From assembly GCA_003454665.1 (NCBI GenBank), contig DMKB01000354.1:1170-8950 (forward strand): DNA of 7,781 nucleotides, read 5' to 3'. This document shows positions 1 to 4,594 of the stretch, piece after piece. Position 1 is the first letter of the stretch. Each line of letters opens with the position of its first letter. Source of the stretch: Nitrospiraceae bacterium. Its GTDB lineage: Bacteria; Nitrospirota; UBA9217. A program made the position numbers and the translations under genes. The notes below the pieces were generated by a model. It searched no databases. It was not told the DNA's origin and saw only the letters and a program-made list of their open reading frames with translations.

Positions 1-20
1 CAATCAAGGGGGTAAGATCT

Positions 21-488
21 ATGAACGCATTAATTACGGTAGGACAGGTGCTGGGATCAAAGGGGTATGATTACTGGTCGATTGCCGCAGATTCGACGGC
101 GTACGAGGCCCTGGAACTCATGGCGAACAAGAACGTCGGGGCATTGCTGGTCATGGAGGGCGAACACATCATCGGCATTTTTTCCGAACGGGATTACGCG
201 CGGAAAGTGATCCTGAAGGGGAAAGCATCCAGGACGACAAGTGTCTTGGATATCATGAGCAGCCCCCCGATCTGTATTGAGCCGGGGAAATCCCTGAATG
301 AATGCATGGTGGTAATGCGGAAAAATCACATACGCCATCTGCCTGTCATGGATCATGGACAGCTCCTCGGGATCGTGAGCATCAATGACATCATTGATGC
401 GATGATAGCCGCGCAGGAAACCACGATCCGGGATCTCGAGGATTATATCACCGGCGACGCCTGCATTCCGAAGTCGGTCAGTAGATAG
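21..488 (+). CDS. Stand-alone two-CBS-domain protein
   Basis: A 155-residue cytoplasmic protein made almost entirely of a tandem CBS pair (Bateman module). CBS1 spans about residues 7-64 and ends in the typical GIFSERDYARKV segment. CBS2 spans about 74-130 (MSSPPICIEPGKSLNEC, then RHLPVMD and LLGIVSINDII). The short C-terminal tail (131-155) is hydrophilic and no catalytic domain is attached. In this family such pairs bind adenine nucleotides such as AMP, ATP or SAM and modulate a partner protein. The ligand and partner cannot be read here. The start is supported by AAGGGGG at 6-12, 8 nt before the ATG. The next gene lies 266 bp away behind its own promoter, so this gene is either single or the end of an operon entering from the left. 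The family call is secure; the role is unknown. Confidence 0.93.
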   Translation: MNALITVGQVLGSKGYDYWSIAADSTAYEALELMANKNVGALLVMEGEHIIGIFSERDYARKVILKGKASRTTSVLDIMSSPPICIEPGKSLNECMVVMRKNHIRHLPVMDHGQLLGIVSINDIIDAMIAAQETTIRDLEDYITGDACIPKSVSR

Positions 489-540
489 CCGTCTGAAACC
501 GATCGCAACGGTGGCGATGCCCGCCGTACGTCGGCATGGG

Positions 541-716
541 CACGCAGTGAAAGGCAGAAAACTTTAGACAGGATTAACAGGATAAAGGCCACGGGCAGGA
601 TGAAGTTCTTTTCTGATGCCGGATGCCAGATTCATGATGTATATATTCGGTATTGTTGTTTGTCTTTCGTCTGCTGTCTCACGTCTGTAATCTGTCTCCT
701 GTCCATCGTTCGCTCC
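541..716. repeat. Repeat-mosaic island 1 (degenerate intergenic repeats)
   Basis: This gene-free stretch between the CBS gene and the membrane-protein gene holds short degenerate modules. ACTTTAGACAGGAT followed by TAACAGGAT (561-583) recurs at 3803-3825 with one mismatch in 23. TGCCGGATGC (617-626) recurs inverted at 3976-3985, and CATGATG (633-639) recurs near it as CATCATG. A pyrimidine-rich run of CTGTC/CTGTA units follows (about 661-705) and resembles one at about 4014-4050. No open frame here has a ribosome binding site or a recognisable protein. The modules look like remnants of dispersed intergenic repeats rather than an intact mobile element. Confidence 0.6.
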
Positions 717-751
717 TTGACCTCTGTCGGAAATTCGGTATACTTGTTCCA
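717..751 (+). promoter_or_regulatory. Sigma70-type promoter for the membrane-protein gene, almost leaderless
   Basis: A -35 box TTGACC (717-722; 5/6 to TTGACA) and a -10 box TATACT (739-744; 5/6 to TATAAT) are separated by 16 bp. Normal spacing places transcription start near 751, only about 4 nt before the ATG at 755. There is no Shine-Dalgarno sequence upstream of that ATG, which fits a leaderless or near-leaderless mRNA. Confidence 0.6.
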
Positions 752-754
752 TCT

Positions 755-1507
755 ATGCAAGCTGGTGCCACAGAAACGGCAACTACTCCATGGAGGACCT
801 TTGCCTGGCTCGGTGTCTTCGCCGCGGCAATGGGCGTGCTCGAGGCGATCGTCGTCGTCTACCTGCGGGAGCTTTACTATCCGACGGGCTTCCGGTTCCC
901 CCTGCAGCCGATCCCGCCGAAGATACTCCTTACCGAGATAGCTCGGGAGATCTGTACCATCGTCATGCTTGCGTCGGTGGCTGCGGCGGTCGCAAGAAAC
1001 GCCTACCGCCGGCTCTCTTATTTTCTCTTTACCTTCGGCCTCTGGGACATCTTCTACTACGTCGCGCTGAAAGCATTCCTGAACTGGCCATCGTCTCTCC
1101 TTACCTGGGACATCCTGTTCCTCATACCAATCACCTGGGCAGGTCCGGTCCTCGCGCCGCTCATCGTCTCCATTACGATGATCGGCATGGGCATACTCAT
1201 CGTACATCTGCAGTCCAGATACGGGGCCGTAAAAGCAGGGGCATTGGTCTGGGTTTTCCTCGGCCTTGGCTCAGGCATCATCGTTCTGACCTTTGTCTGG
1301 GACTATGCAAGGCTTATAGTGTTCGGTGGATTTCTCCCGTCAATACTGGGCCTCGCGGAGAGCCAGGCGTTCCAGAAAGCCGTGGCATTCTACGTTCCTG
1401 CAGGCTACAACTGGTTACTCTTTGCTTTCGGAGAGGGGCTGGTGATTTCCGGAATAATCCTTCTGTACAGGAGGAGCAAAGGGCGGCGTTCGGATTCAGC
1501 TTGGTGA
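755..1507 (+). CDS. Uncharacterised polytopic membrane protein with three intramembrane WD motifs
   Basis: A 250-residue integral membrane protein with about seven hydrophobic segments: residues 16-37, 57-80, 88-108, 117-135, 135-152, 161-181 and 218-238. I do not recognise a named family, but I think similar unannotated proteins occur in Geobacter-like and Nitrospirota-like bacteria. Hydrophobic stretches carry conserved-looking charged residues: E30, E39, E65, D98, D119, D183 and E227. Three of the aspartates follow tryptophan (W97-D98, W118-D119, W182-D183). The C-terminus is basic (RRSKGRR) and probably cytoplasmic. The ATG at 755 is preferred over an in-frame ATG at 653, because the extra 34 residues would be read from repeat-like DNA and because the promoter at 717-744 lies between the two. 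It converges with the Crp/Fnr gene 37 bp away. Its function is unknown. Confidence 0.8.
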   Translation: MQAGATETATTPWRTFAWLGVFAAAMGVLEAIVVVYLRELYYPTGFRFPLQPIPPKILLTEIAREICTIVMLASVAAAVARNAYRRLSYFLFTFGLWDIFYYVALKAFLNWPSSLLTWDILFLIPITWAGPVLAPLIVSITMIGMGILIVHLQSRYGAVKAGALVWVFLGLGSGIIVLTFVWDYARLIVFGGFLPSILGLAESQAFQKAVAFYVPAGYNWLLFAFGEGLVISGIILLYRRSKGRRSDSAW

Positions 1508-1544
1508 GATCGGAATGGATGACTTCGCAGGGCGGCCTGATATA

Positions 1545-2246
1545 TTAACACGCTTTTTCCGCAAACGTCTTCATTCGTTCTTTTGAGCTTACCACAACGT
1601 GCTTCCCTTCCATACCGATTAACCCTTCATTCTTTAGTTTGTGAAATGTCACTGTTATGGTCTCTCGGGTCGATGCGACCAGGTCGGCATAATCTTTGTG
1701 CGTCAGCTTCAAGTCCAGCTTATAGCCGTCCTTCTGCGGGACACCGAAGCTTTCGACAAGGTGCAGGAGCGTTTTTGCCAGGCGCTGCTCTACGGTACAA
1801 AATGTCAGGTCAACAAGCTTATTCTCCAGCCTTCTTTTTCTCTCCCCCAAGGTCTTCGTAATGGTTATCGAGAGACCGGGGATCATTTCAACCATCTTTT
1901 CAAAATCCTTAACCGGCAACGCGCATATGAGACCGTCATCAACGACAATGGCCGATTCATCCCGCTCGTGCTGATCTACAACCGCCATTTCTCCGAAAAG
2001 GGAGCCTTCTTTGATGATATCTAGTATGACCTCCTTGCCTTCAGGTGTGAATCTGGTGATTTTTACCGCCCCCTTTTTTAGCAGATAGAGCCTCTTATCG
2101 GAAGCCCCCTGCATGTAGAGAACGTCTCCCTTGCTTATCGTACTCATGCGGGAGTATTCATCGATAAGCAGCTTTTCCTTTTCCGGGAGAGTCCTGAGTG
2201 CTTCCAGGTTTTTGAGATACCAGAATTTTGTCGTCGCCTGTTCCAT
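1545..2246 (-). CDS. Crp/Fnr-family transcriptional regulator
   Basis: A 233-residue cytoplasmic DNA-binding regulator. The N-terminal cyclic-nucleotide-binding fold (about 12-125) contains GDVLYMQG (40-47), LLKKGAVKITR and the phosphate-cassette region GSLFGEMAVV. A dimerisation helix (about 126-145) follows, then a winged-helix domain (about 150-220) with recognition helix STRETITVTFHKLKNEGLI. The cAMP-contacting Arg of E. coli CRP (R82) aligns with Glu97, and CRP R185 in the recognition helix aligns with Val199; R194-E195 match CRP R180-E181. There is no N-terminal cysteine cluster, so it is not an FNR-type Fe-S sensor. The ATG at 2246 is chosen because GAGGAG sits 7 nt upstream; a longer frame from 2312 adds 22 residues without such a site. 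It is divergent from the secreted-protein gene. The effector is unknown and is probably not cAMP bound in the classical way. Confidence 0.93.
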   Translation of the reverse strand: MEQATTKFWYLKNLEALRTLPEKEKLLIDEYSRMSTISKGDVLYMQGASDKRLYLLKKGAVKITRFTPEGKEVILDIIKEGSLFGEMAVVDQHERDESAIVVDDGLICALPVKDFEKMVEMIPGLSITITKTLGERKRRLENKLVDLTFCTVEQRLAKTLLHLVESFGVPQKDGYKLDLKLTHKDYADLVASTRETITVTFHKLKNEGLIGMEGKHVVVSSKERMKTFAEKAC

Positions 2247-2435
2247 AAGCACGCTCCTCGATTTATTTGATCCATGACCACAAGGGAGCAAAAAAAGCAT
2301 CACATTGAGCACTATGATGCAGCTCGACCTTCGCTGCTCGTTTCTTCAGCACTCAAAAATAAAGTGTATACTGTAACAGAGAACCTACCTTATCTTCTAC
2401 TACCTTTTTATCAGCTTTCTTTTTTTTAATCAAGC

Positions 2436-2449
2436 GTAATCTGCATTAC
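2436..2449. promoter_or_regulatory. Candidate Crp/Fnr operator palindrome
   Basis: GTAAT-CTGC-ATTAC is a perfect 5-4-5 inverted repeat. This is the half-site and spacer geometry of Crp/Fnr-type sites (FNR: TTGAT-N4-ATCAA). It is centred about 40 nt before the transcription start predicted from the -10 box at 2470-2475, the position of class II activators. Binding by the adjacent regulator is inferred from geometry and proximity only. Confidence 0.45.
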
Positions 2450-2475
2450 AGAATTTTTCCCCTTGCTCGTATAGT
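2446..2475 (+). promoter_or_regulatory. Probable promoter of the secreted-protein gene
   Basis: The -10 box TATAGT (2470-2475) matches 5/6 to TATAAT. At 18-bp spacing the -35 position is TTACAG (2446-2451), which is poor and overlaps the right arm of the palindrome. A weak -35 overlapped by a candidate activator site is typical of activator-dependent promoters. Predicted start is near 2482, giving a leader of about 100 nt. Confidence 0.45.
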
Positions 2476-2496
2476 ATTTAGTCGAATCCACAAGAG

Positions 2497-2504
2497 GGAG
2501 GTGA
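2497..2504 (+). promoter_or_regulatory. Orphan strong Shine-Dalgarno sequence in the leader
   Basis: GGAGGTGA is an uninterrupted 8-nt match to the 16S anti-Shine-Dalgarno complement, yet no ATG, GTG or TTG follows at usable spacing. A CTG at 2509 lies 7 nt after GGAGG and is in frame, without a stop, with the secreted-protein gene; this would add 25 residues before the signal peptide. A GTG at 2501 sits inside the element and opens a 28-codon frame whose TGA overlaps the ATG at 2584. It may be a leader-peptide site, a standby ribosome site or chance. Confidence 0.35.
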
Positions 2505-2583
2505 GATCCTGGGAATTCGCTGTTCCATACATCGCGAAGTATACGGCATGTTGCATTGCAATAAAATGCGAAAGGGGGATAGT

Positions 2584-3198
2584 ATGATGGTATCGAAAAA
2601 ATCAGTTTTAACACTGCTCGTTTTGGCAATTGCTGCGACGTTCGTCATGGTGGGTGTTGGATATGCAGCGCCGCCGGACAAGGTAAAGGGAGTTGCTGAC
2701 CCGGGGTGGCATGGTATGTGTATCCTTGATGGACAGCCATCGGAGTATCTTGTCGATGAGTCCAAGGAGAAAAAGGGAAATGCGGTGCCGATATACATAT
2801 TCACGGCTGAAGGATTCCCGAATGGCCCGGGCACGTACAACCCGCTCGGCTGCATCGTTCTCAATGACGGCACCCAGGTCTGCTACCTTCCGTACCGTTT
2901 GCAGAACAATGTGTTTGCCGGCAAAGGCGTGCTCTGGAGGATGTTCAAGGTTGAGGCAGTCGGCCTCTACGCCGACGTCCCAACAGCCGGGGGAACCGTA
3001 ACGCTATACTCTTCCGGCAATCCACTTCATGAGACGACAAGAAATCTGTACACTGACCCGTTCCTGTCTGAAGCGGACCTTCAGAACTACCCCGGCATGA
3101 GGGTCACGGATCTCGGAAGCTCATTCAACTGCCCAATCGTGCCGAGTGACGGGCATCCGGTGATCAACCTGAACCCCATCCAATTCCCGACACCGTAA
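2584..3198 (+). CDS. Secreted protein of unknown function
   Basis: A 204-residue exported protein. MMVSKK is followed by a hydrophobic core (about 8-27) and a likely signal peptidase I site after VGYA or VGYAA (28-29), giving a mature chain of about 175 residues beginning near APPDK. The mature part is rich in Gly, Pro, Asn, Thr and aromatic residues, suggesting a beta-rich periplasmic or extracellular fold. It has four cysteines (46, 90, 100, 183), which could form two disulfides. There is no lipobox, C-terminal anchor, heme CxxCH or known catalytic motif. The start at 2584 is supported by AAAGGGGG (2571-2578) and by direct entry into the signal peptide; an in-frame ATG at 2548 is less likely. 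It is followed by its own intrinsic terminator, so it is probably monocistronic, and the upstream regulator may activate it. I do not recognise the family. Confidence 0.85.
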   Translation: MMVSKKSVLTLLVLAIAATFVMVGVGYAAPPDKVKGVADPGWHGMCILDGQPSEYLVDESKEKKGNAVPIYIFTAEGFPNGPGTYNPLGCIVLNDGTQVCYLPYRLQNNVFAGKGVLWRMFKVEAVGLYADVPTAGGTVTLYSSGNPLHETTRNLYTDPFLSEADLQNYPGMRVTDLGSSFNCPIVPSDGHPVINLNPIQFPTP

Positions 3199-3223
3199 CG
3201 CGACAAGCTGATAGCAGGTATGC

Positions 3224-3252
3224 AAAGCCCCGCCCTAAGCGGGGCTTTTTTA
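3224..3252 (+). terminator. Rho-independent terminator of the secreted-protein gene
   Basis: The stem GCCCCGC (3227-3233) pairs with GCGGGGC (3239-3245) around the loop CCTAA. Three A-T pairs extend it (3224-3226 with 3246-3248), and a T-run follows (3246-3251). It lies 25 bp after the stop codon. The reverse strand also carries a short T stretch after the stem, so it may weakly stop the opposing small gene as well. Confidence 0.93.
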
Positions 3253-3401
3253 TATCCAGTATGCACTGCGTTTATCTATACCTCTTGTACTCTGTGTTTT
3301 TGAGGAACCAAGTACTACTACACTCTATTTATTTCCCAGAGTCAATTCGCCCGCTCACCGATATACACCCTGTTTTCCACCCCCGTTCTCCACCTCGCCG
3401 G
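3253..3401. other. Intergenic spacer, nothing recognised
   Basis: AT-rich spacer between the terminator and the stop codon of the opposing small gene. I see no repeat module, promoter pair or credible small ORF. Confidence 0.5.
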
Positions 3402-3632
3402 TCATATTTTGTACCATTCCGACTTGTTATACACCTGATAGATCCGGTGCGTTGCGCCGTCGCTCCCCTTGATGGTAAAATATCTCTTCCGCTCTCTGTC
3501 CCGGAGCCCTTCCTCGATCCGGTGTTCGAGGATTTCGACGATCTCGATCCGTTCGCCCTGCAGGACAAAAGCCACGGGCCGCTCCTCGCCGCGGTAGCCG
3601 GAATAGGTTATTATTTCGATTTTTTCGGGCAT
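3402..3632 (-). CDS. Small conserved-looking hypothetical protein
   Basis: A 76-residue soluble protein beginning MPEKIEIITYSGYRGEERP. Its alternating pattern (VAFVLQGERIEIVEILEH, then RKRYFTIKGSDGATHRIYQV) predicts a compact beta-rich fold with charged strands. I believe similar short proteins occur in Desulfobacterota-type genomes, but I cannot name a family or function. No transmembrane segment, signal peptide, cysteine or catalytic motif is present. The start has no Shine-Dalgarno sequence. A -10-like TAAAAT on the - strand (3642-3647) lies only 9 nt upstream, so the mRNA may be leaderless, although no good -35 is visible. The gene is isolated: the secreted-protein terminator lies downstream and a repeat island upstream. 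Competing frames (3261-3713 on + and 3329-3568 on -) give Arg/Ser-rich translations typical of shadows. Confidence 0.7.
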   Translation of the reverse strand: MPEKIEIITYSGYRGEERPVAFVLQGERIEIVEILEHRIEEGLRDRERKRYFTIKGSDGATHRIYQVYNKSEWYKI

Positions 3633-3642
3633 AGTAAAAAGA

Positions 3643-4052
3643 TTTTAGCCGCAGATATCCAATCCCGCCAGGGCGGGATTAGGCGACGCGGATCAACGCG
3701 GAAAAGGCATTAACCTCTCGAAACCACAGATGGACACAAATGAACACAGGTTAGAAAAATTCCTCTCTCGCAAAGACGCAGAGGACGCAAAGAAAAAAAA
3801 GGACTTTAGACAGGATGAACAGGATGGGCCTAGATACATCATTGCTTGAGAACTGAAAACGACAGACGGTGACCTCATCTCTCTGCGGCCTCTACGTGCT
3901 TTGTGAGAACGTTGGTTTTTTGACATTCATTTGAACTTTATACTTTGACATTTGGCATTTTCAGACCTGCATCATGCATCCGGCACCTGATATCTGGCAT
4001 CGTTTCCCCGTCGCCCTGTCGCCCCCCCTGTCTTTAAACCTGTCTCTTGATA
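3643..4052. repeat. Repeat-mosaic island 2 (degenerate intergenic repeats)
   Basis: About 410 bp without a credible gene, built from short modules. A GCCGCAGAT / ACGCGGATCAACGCGGA unit is split by the perfect inverted repeat. ACCACAGATGGACACAAATG with an adjoining AACACAGG lies at 3723-3750. CGCAAAGACGCAGAGGACGC lies at 3769-3788, with a degenerate inverted copy at 3881-3907. ACTTTAGACAGGAT plus GAACAGGAT (3803-3825) matches island 1 in 22 of 23 positions. GCATCCGGCA (3976-3985) is the inverse of an island 1 module, and CTGTC-rich units end the block. Such modules are familiar to me from intergenic DNA of diverse environmental bacteria. No transposase is associated. Confidence 0.7.
3661..3680. 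repeat. Perfect 20-bp inverted repeat
   Basis: AATCCCGCC and GGCGGGATT form perfect 9-bp arms around AG. No T-run follows on either strand, so it is not a typical terminator. It interrupts a GCCGCAGAT...ACGCGGAT repeat module and lies about 35 nt before the predicted transcription start of the small - strand gene. It could therefore be an operator, or simply part of the repeat mosaic. Confidence 0.7.
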
Positions 4053-4144
4053 TCATACTCCATTATATGCGCTATGAACAGCAAAACCCGAGGCGGTGCC
4101 TCCTTGAGCAGCCTGAACCAGTATGAATAAGCCCCGAATTTCAT

Positions 4145-4180
4145 TTGTCAAACCTCTCCTTTTACGATACAATTTAAAAT
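4145..4180 (+). promoter_or_regulatory. Sigma70-type promoter placing transcription start at the rqcP ATG
   Basis: A -35 box TTGTCA (4145-4150; 5/6) and a -10 box TACAAT (4168-4173; 5/6) are separated by the optimal 17 bp. The expected transcription start is at about 4179-4180, which is the ATG itself. With no Shine-Dalgarno sequence upstream, this predicts a leaderless rqcP mRNA. Confidence 0.7.
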
Positions 4181-4454
4181 GCGTCTTGACCTCTTTCTCA
4201 AAATAAGCCGCCTCGTGAAACGCAGGGCTGTGGCCAGGACCCTCTGCGACGCGGGGAAGGTCTTGGTGAACGGCCAAAGCGCCCGCCCTGCCAGGGCCGT
4301 GCGGCCGGGCGACAGGCTAACCCTCCAGTTCCCCTCGCGAAGCATCGAGTTGGAGGTGCTTGCGATACCGGCGGCAGCGCGCAAACCAGGTGCCGGGGAA
4401 GAACCGTACCGGATAACTCAGGAAAAGCAGATATCAGGGGAGTCCGATTTATGA
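4179..4454 (+). CDS. rqcP: S4-domain RNA-binding protein, RqcP-type ribosome quality-control factor
   Basis: A 91-residue cytoplasmic protein with an S4 RNA-binding domain over about residues 1-60 (MRLDLFLKISRLVKRRAVAR, then AGKVLVNGQSARPARAVRPGD, then LTLQF). It aligns end to end by eye with Bacillus subtilis RqcP (YabO), which shares MRLDKFLK.SRLIKRR and the VKPGDELTV region. RqcP binds obstructed 50S subunits carrying peptidyl-tRNA and supports C-terminal tailing by RqcH. Hsp15 (HslR) is a relative, but this protein lacks the long basic C-terminal extension of Hsp15. The family match begins exactly at this ATG, yet there is no Shine-Dalgarno sequence and the promoter ends 5 nt upstream. 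It is the first gene of a probable operon; its TGA overlaps the ATG of a 47-codon ORF. No RqcH gene is present in the window. Confidence 0.88.
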   Translation: MRLDLFLKISRLVKRRAVARTLCDAGKVLVNGQSARPARAVRPGDRLTLQFPSRSIELEVLAIPAAARKPGAGEEPYRITQEKQISGESDL

Positions 4455-4594
4455 GAGCGTCTGCATTAACGGGTATGAGAGGTATTCCAGGAGGCCGGCC
4501 GAAGATCCTTACGGGTGTCCCTGACGTTGGGAAGCCTTTTCTTTCTTTCGGACCTATTATCGCGGATTTCGCACATCGGGGAGTGCAGGCATGA
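4451..4594 (+). CDS. Putative 47-residue small protein coupled to both neighbours
   Basis: An ORF of 47 codons fills the gap between rqcP and the transporter gene. Its ATG (4451-4453) overlaps the rqcP stop as ATGA, and its TGA (4592-4594) overlaps the transporter ATG as ATGA. A good Shine-Dalgarno sequence AGGGGAG (4436-4442) lies 8 nt before the start. The translation starts MRASALTGMRGIPGGRPKIL and continues through a Pro/Gly-rich part to ADFAHRGVQA. It has no membrane segment, signal peptide or cysteine, and I recognise no family. Exact four-base overlaps at both ends plus a ribosome site argue for translation, either as a real small protein or as a coupling device that delivers ribosomes to the transporter start. 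Conservation is unknown. Confidence 0.5.
   Translation: MRASALTGMRGIPGGRPKILTGVPDVGKPFLSFGPIIADFAHRGVQA

Larger units (their letters stand above)
2247..2583. promoter_or_regulatory. Divergent regulatory region between the Crp/Fnr gene and the secreted-protein gene
   Basis: A 337-bp AT-rich region without a protein gene. It holds the ribosome binding site of the regulator (2254-2259 on the - strand), an inverted repeat GCATCA-N12-TGATGC (2297-2320), the 9-bp palindrome CTGTAACAG (2361-2369), a T-rich run (about 2405-2428), the palindrome and promoter listed separately, and a roughly 100-nt leader before the secreted-protein start. I could not assign a convincing promoter for the regulator itself. 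The inverted repeat about 60 bp upstream of its start could be an autoregulatory operator, but that is only a guess. Confidence 0.5.

Noticed and set aside
510..536. Possible terminator hairpin after the CBS gene (GCCG/CGGC with GCCC/GGGC)
   Set aside because: The stem contains a bulge and no T-run follows, so it does not qualify as an intrinsic terminator.
653..754. N-terminal extension of the membrane protein from an upstream ATG
   Set aside because: The added residues would be read from repeat-like DNA, and the promoter at 717-744 lies downstream of that ATG.
632..1207. Long - strand open frame antisense to the membrane protein
   Set aside because: Highly charged, low-complexity translation without a domain or ribosome site; a shadow of the + strand gene.
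2551..2561. Palindrome TTGCATTGCAA in the secreted-protein leader
   Set aside because: Short, with a one-base centre, lies well downstream of the predicted start, and has no second copy nearby.
3261..3713. 150-codon + strand open frame opposite the small - strand gene
   Set aside because: It runs into the repeat island, has no ribosome site, and its translation lacks any protein-like pattern, unlike the opposite frame.
3723..3792. CRISPR-like short repeats
   Set aside because: Units are degenerate, not regularly spaced, and have no constant repeat with unique spacers and no cas genes nearby.
4090..4102. Short perfect hairpin GAGGC-GGT-GCCTC upstream of rqcP
   Set aside because: Five base pairs with no T-run and no link to the promoter; too small to call.
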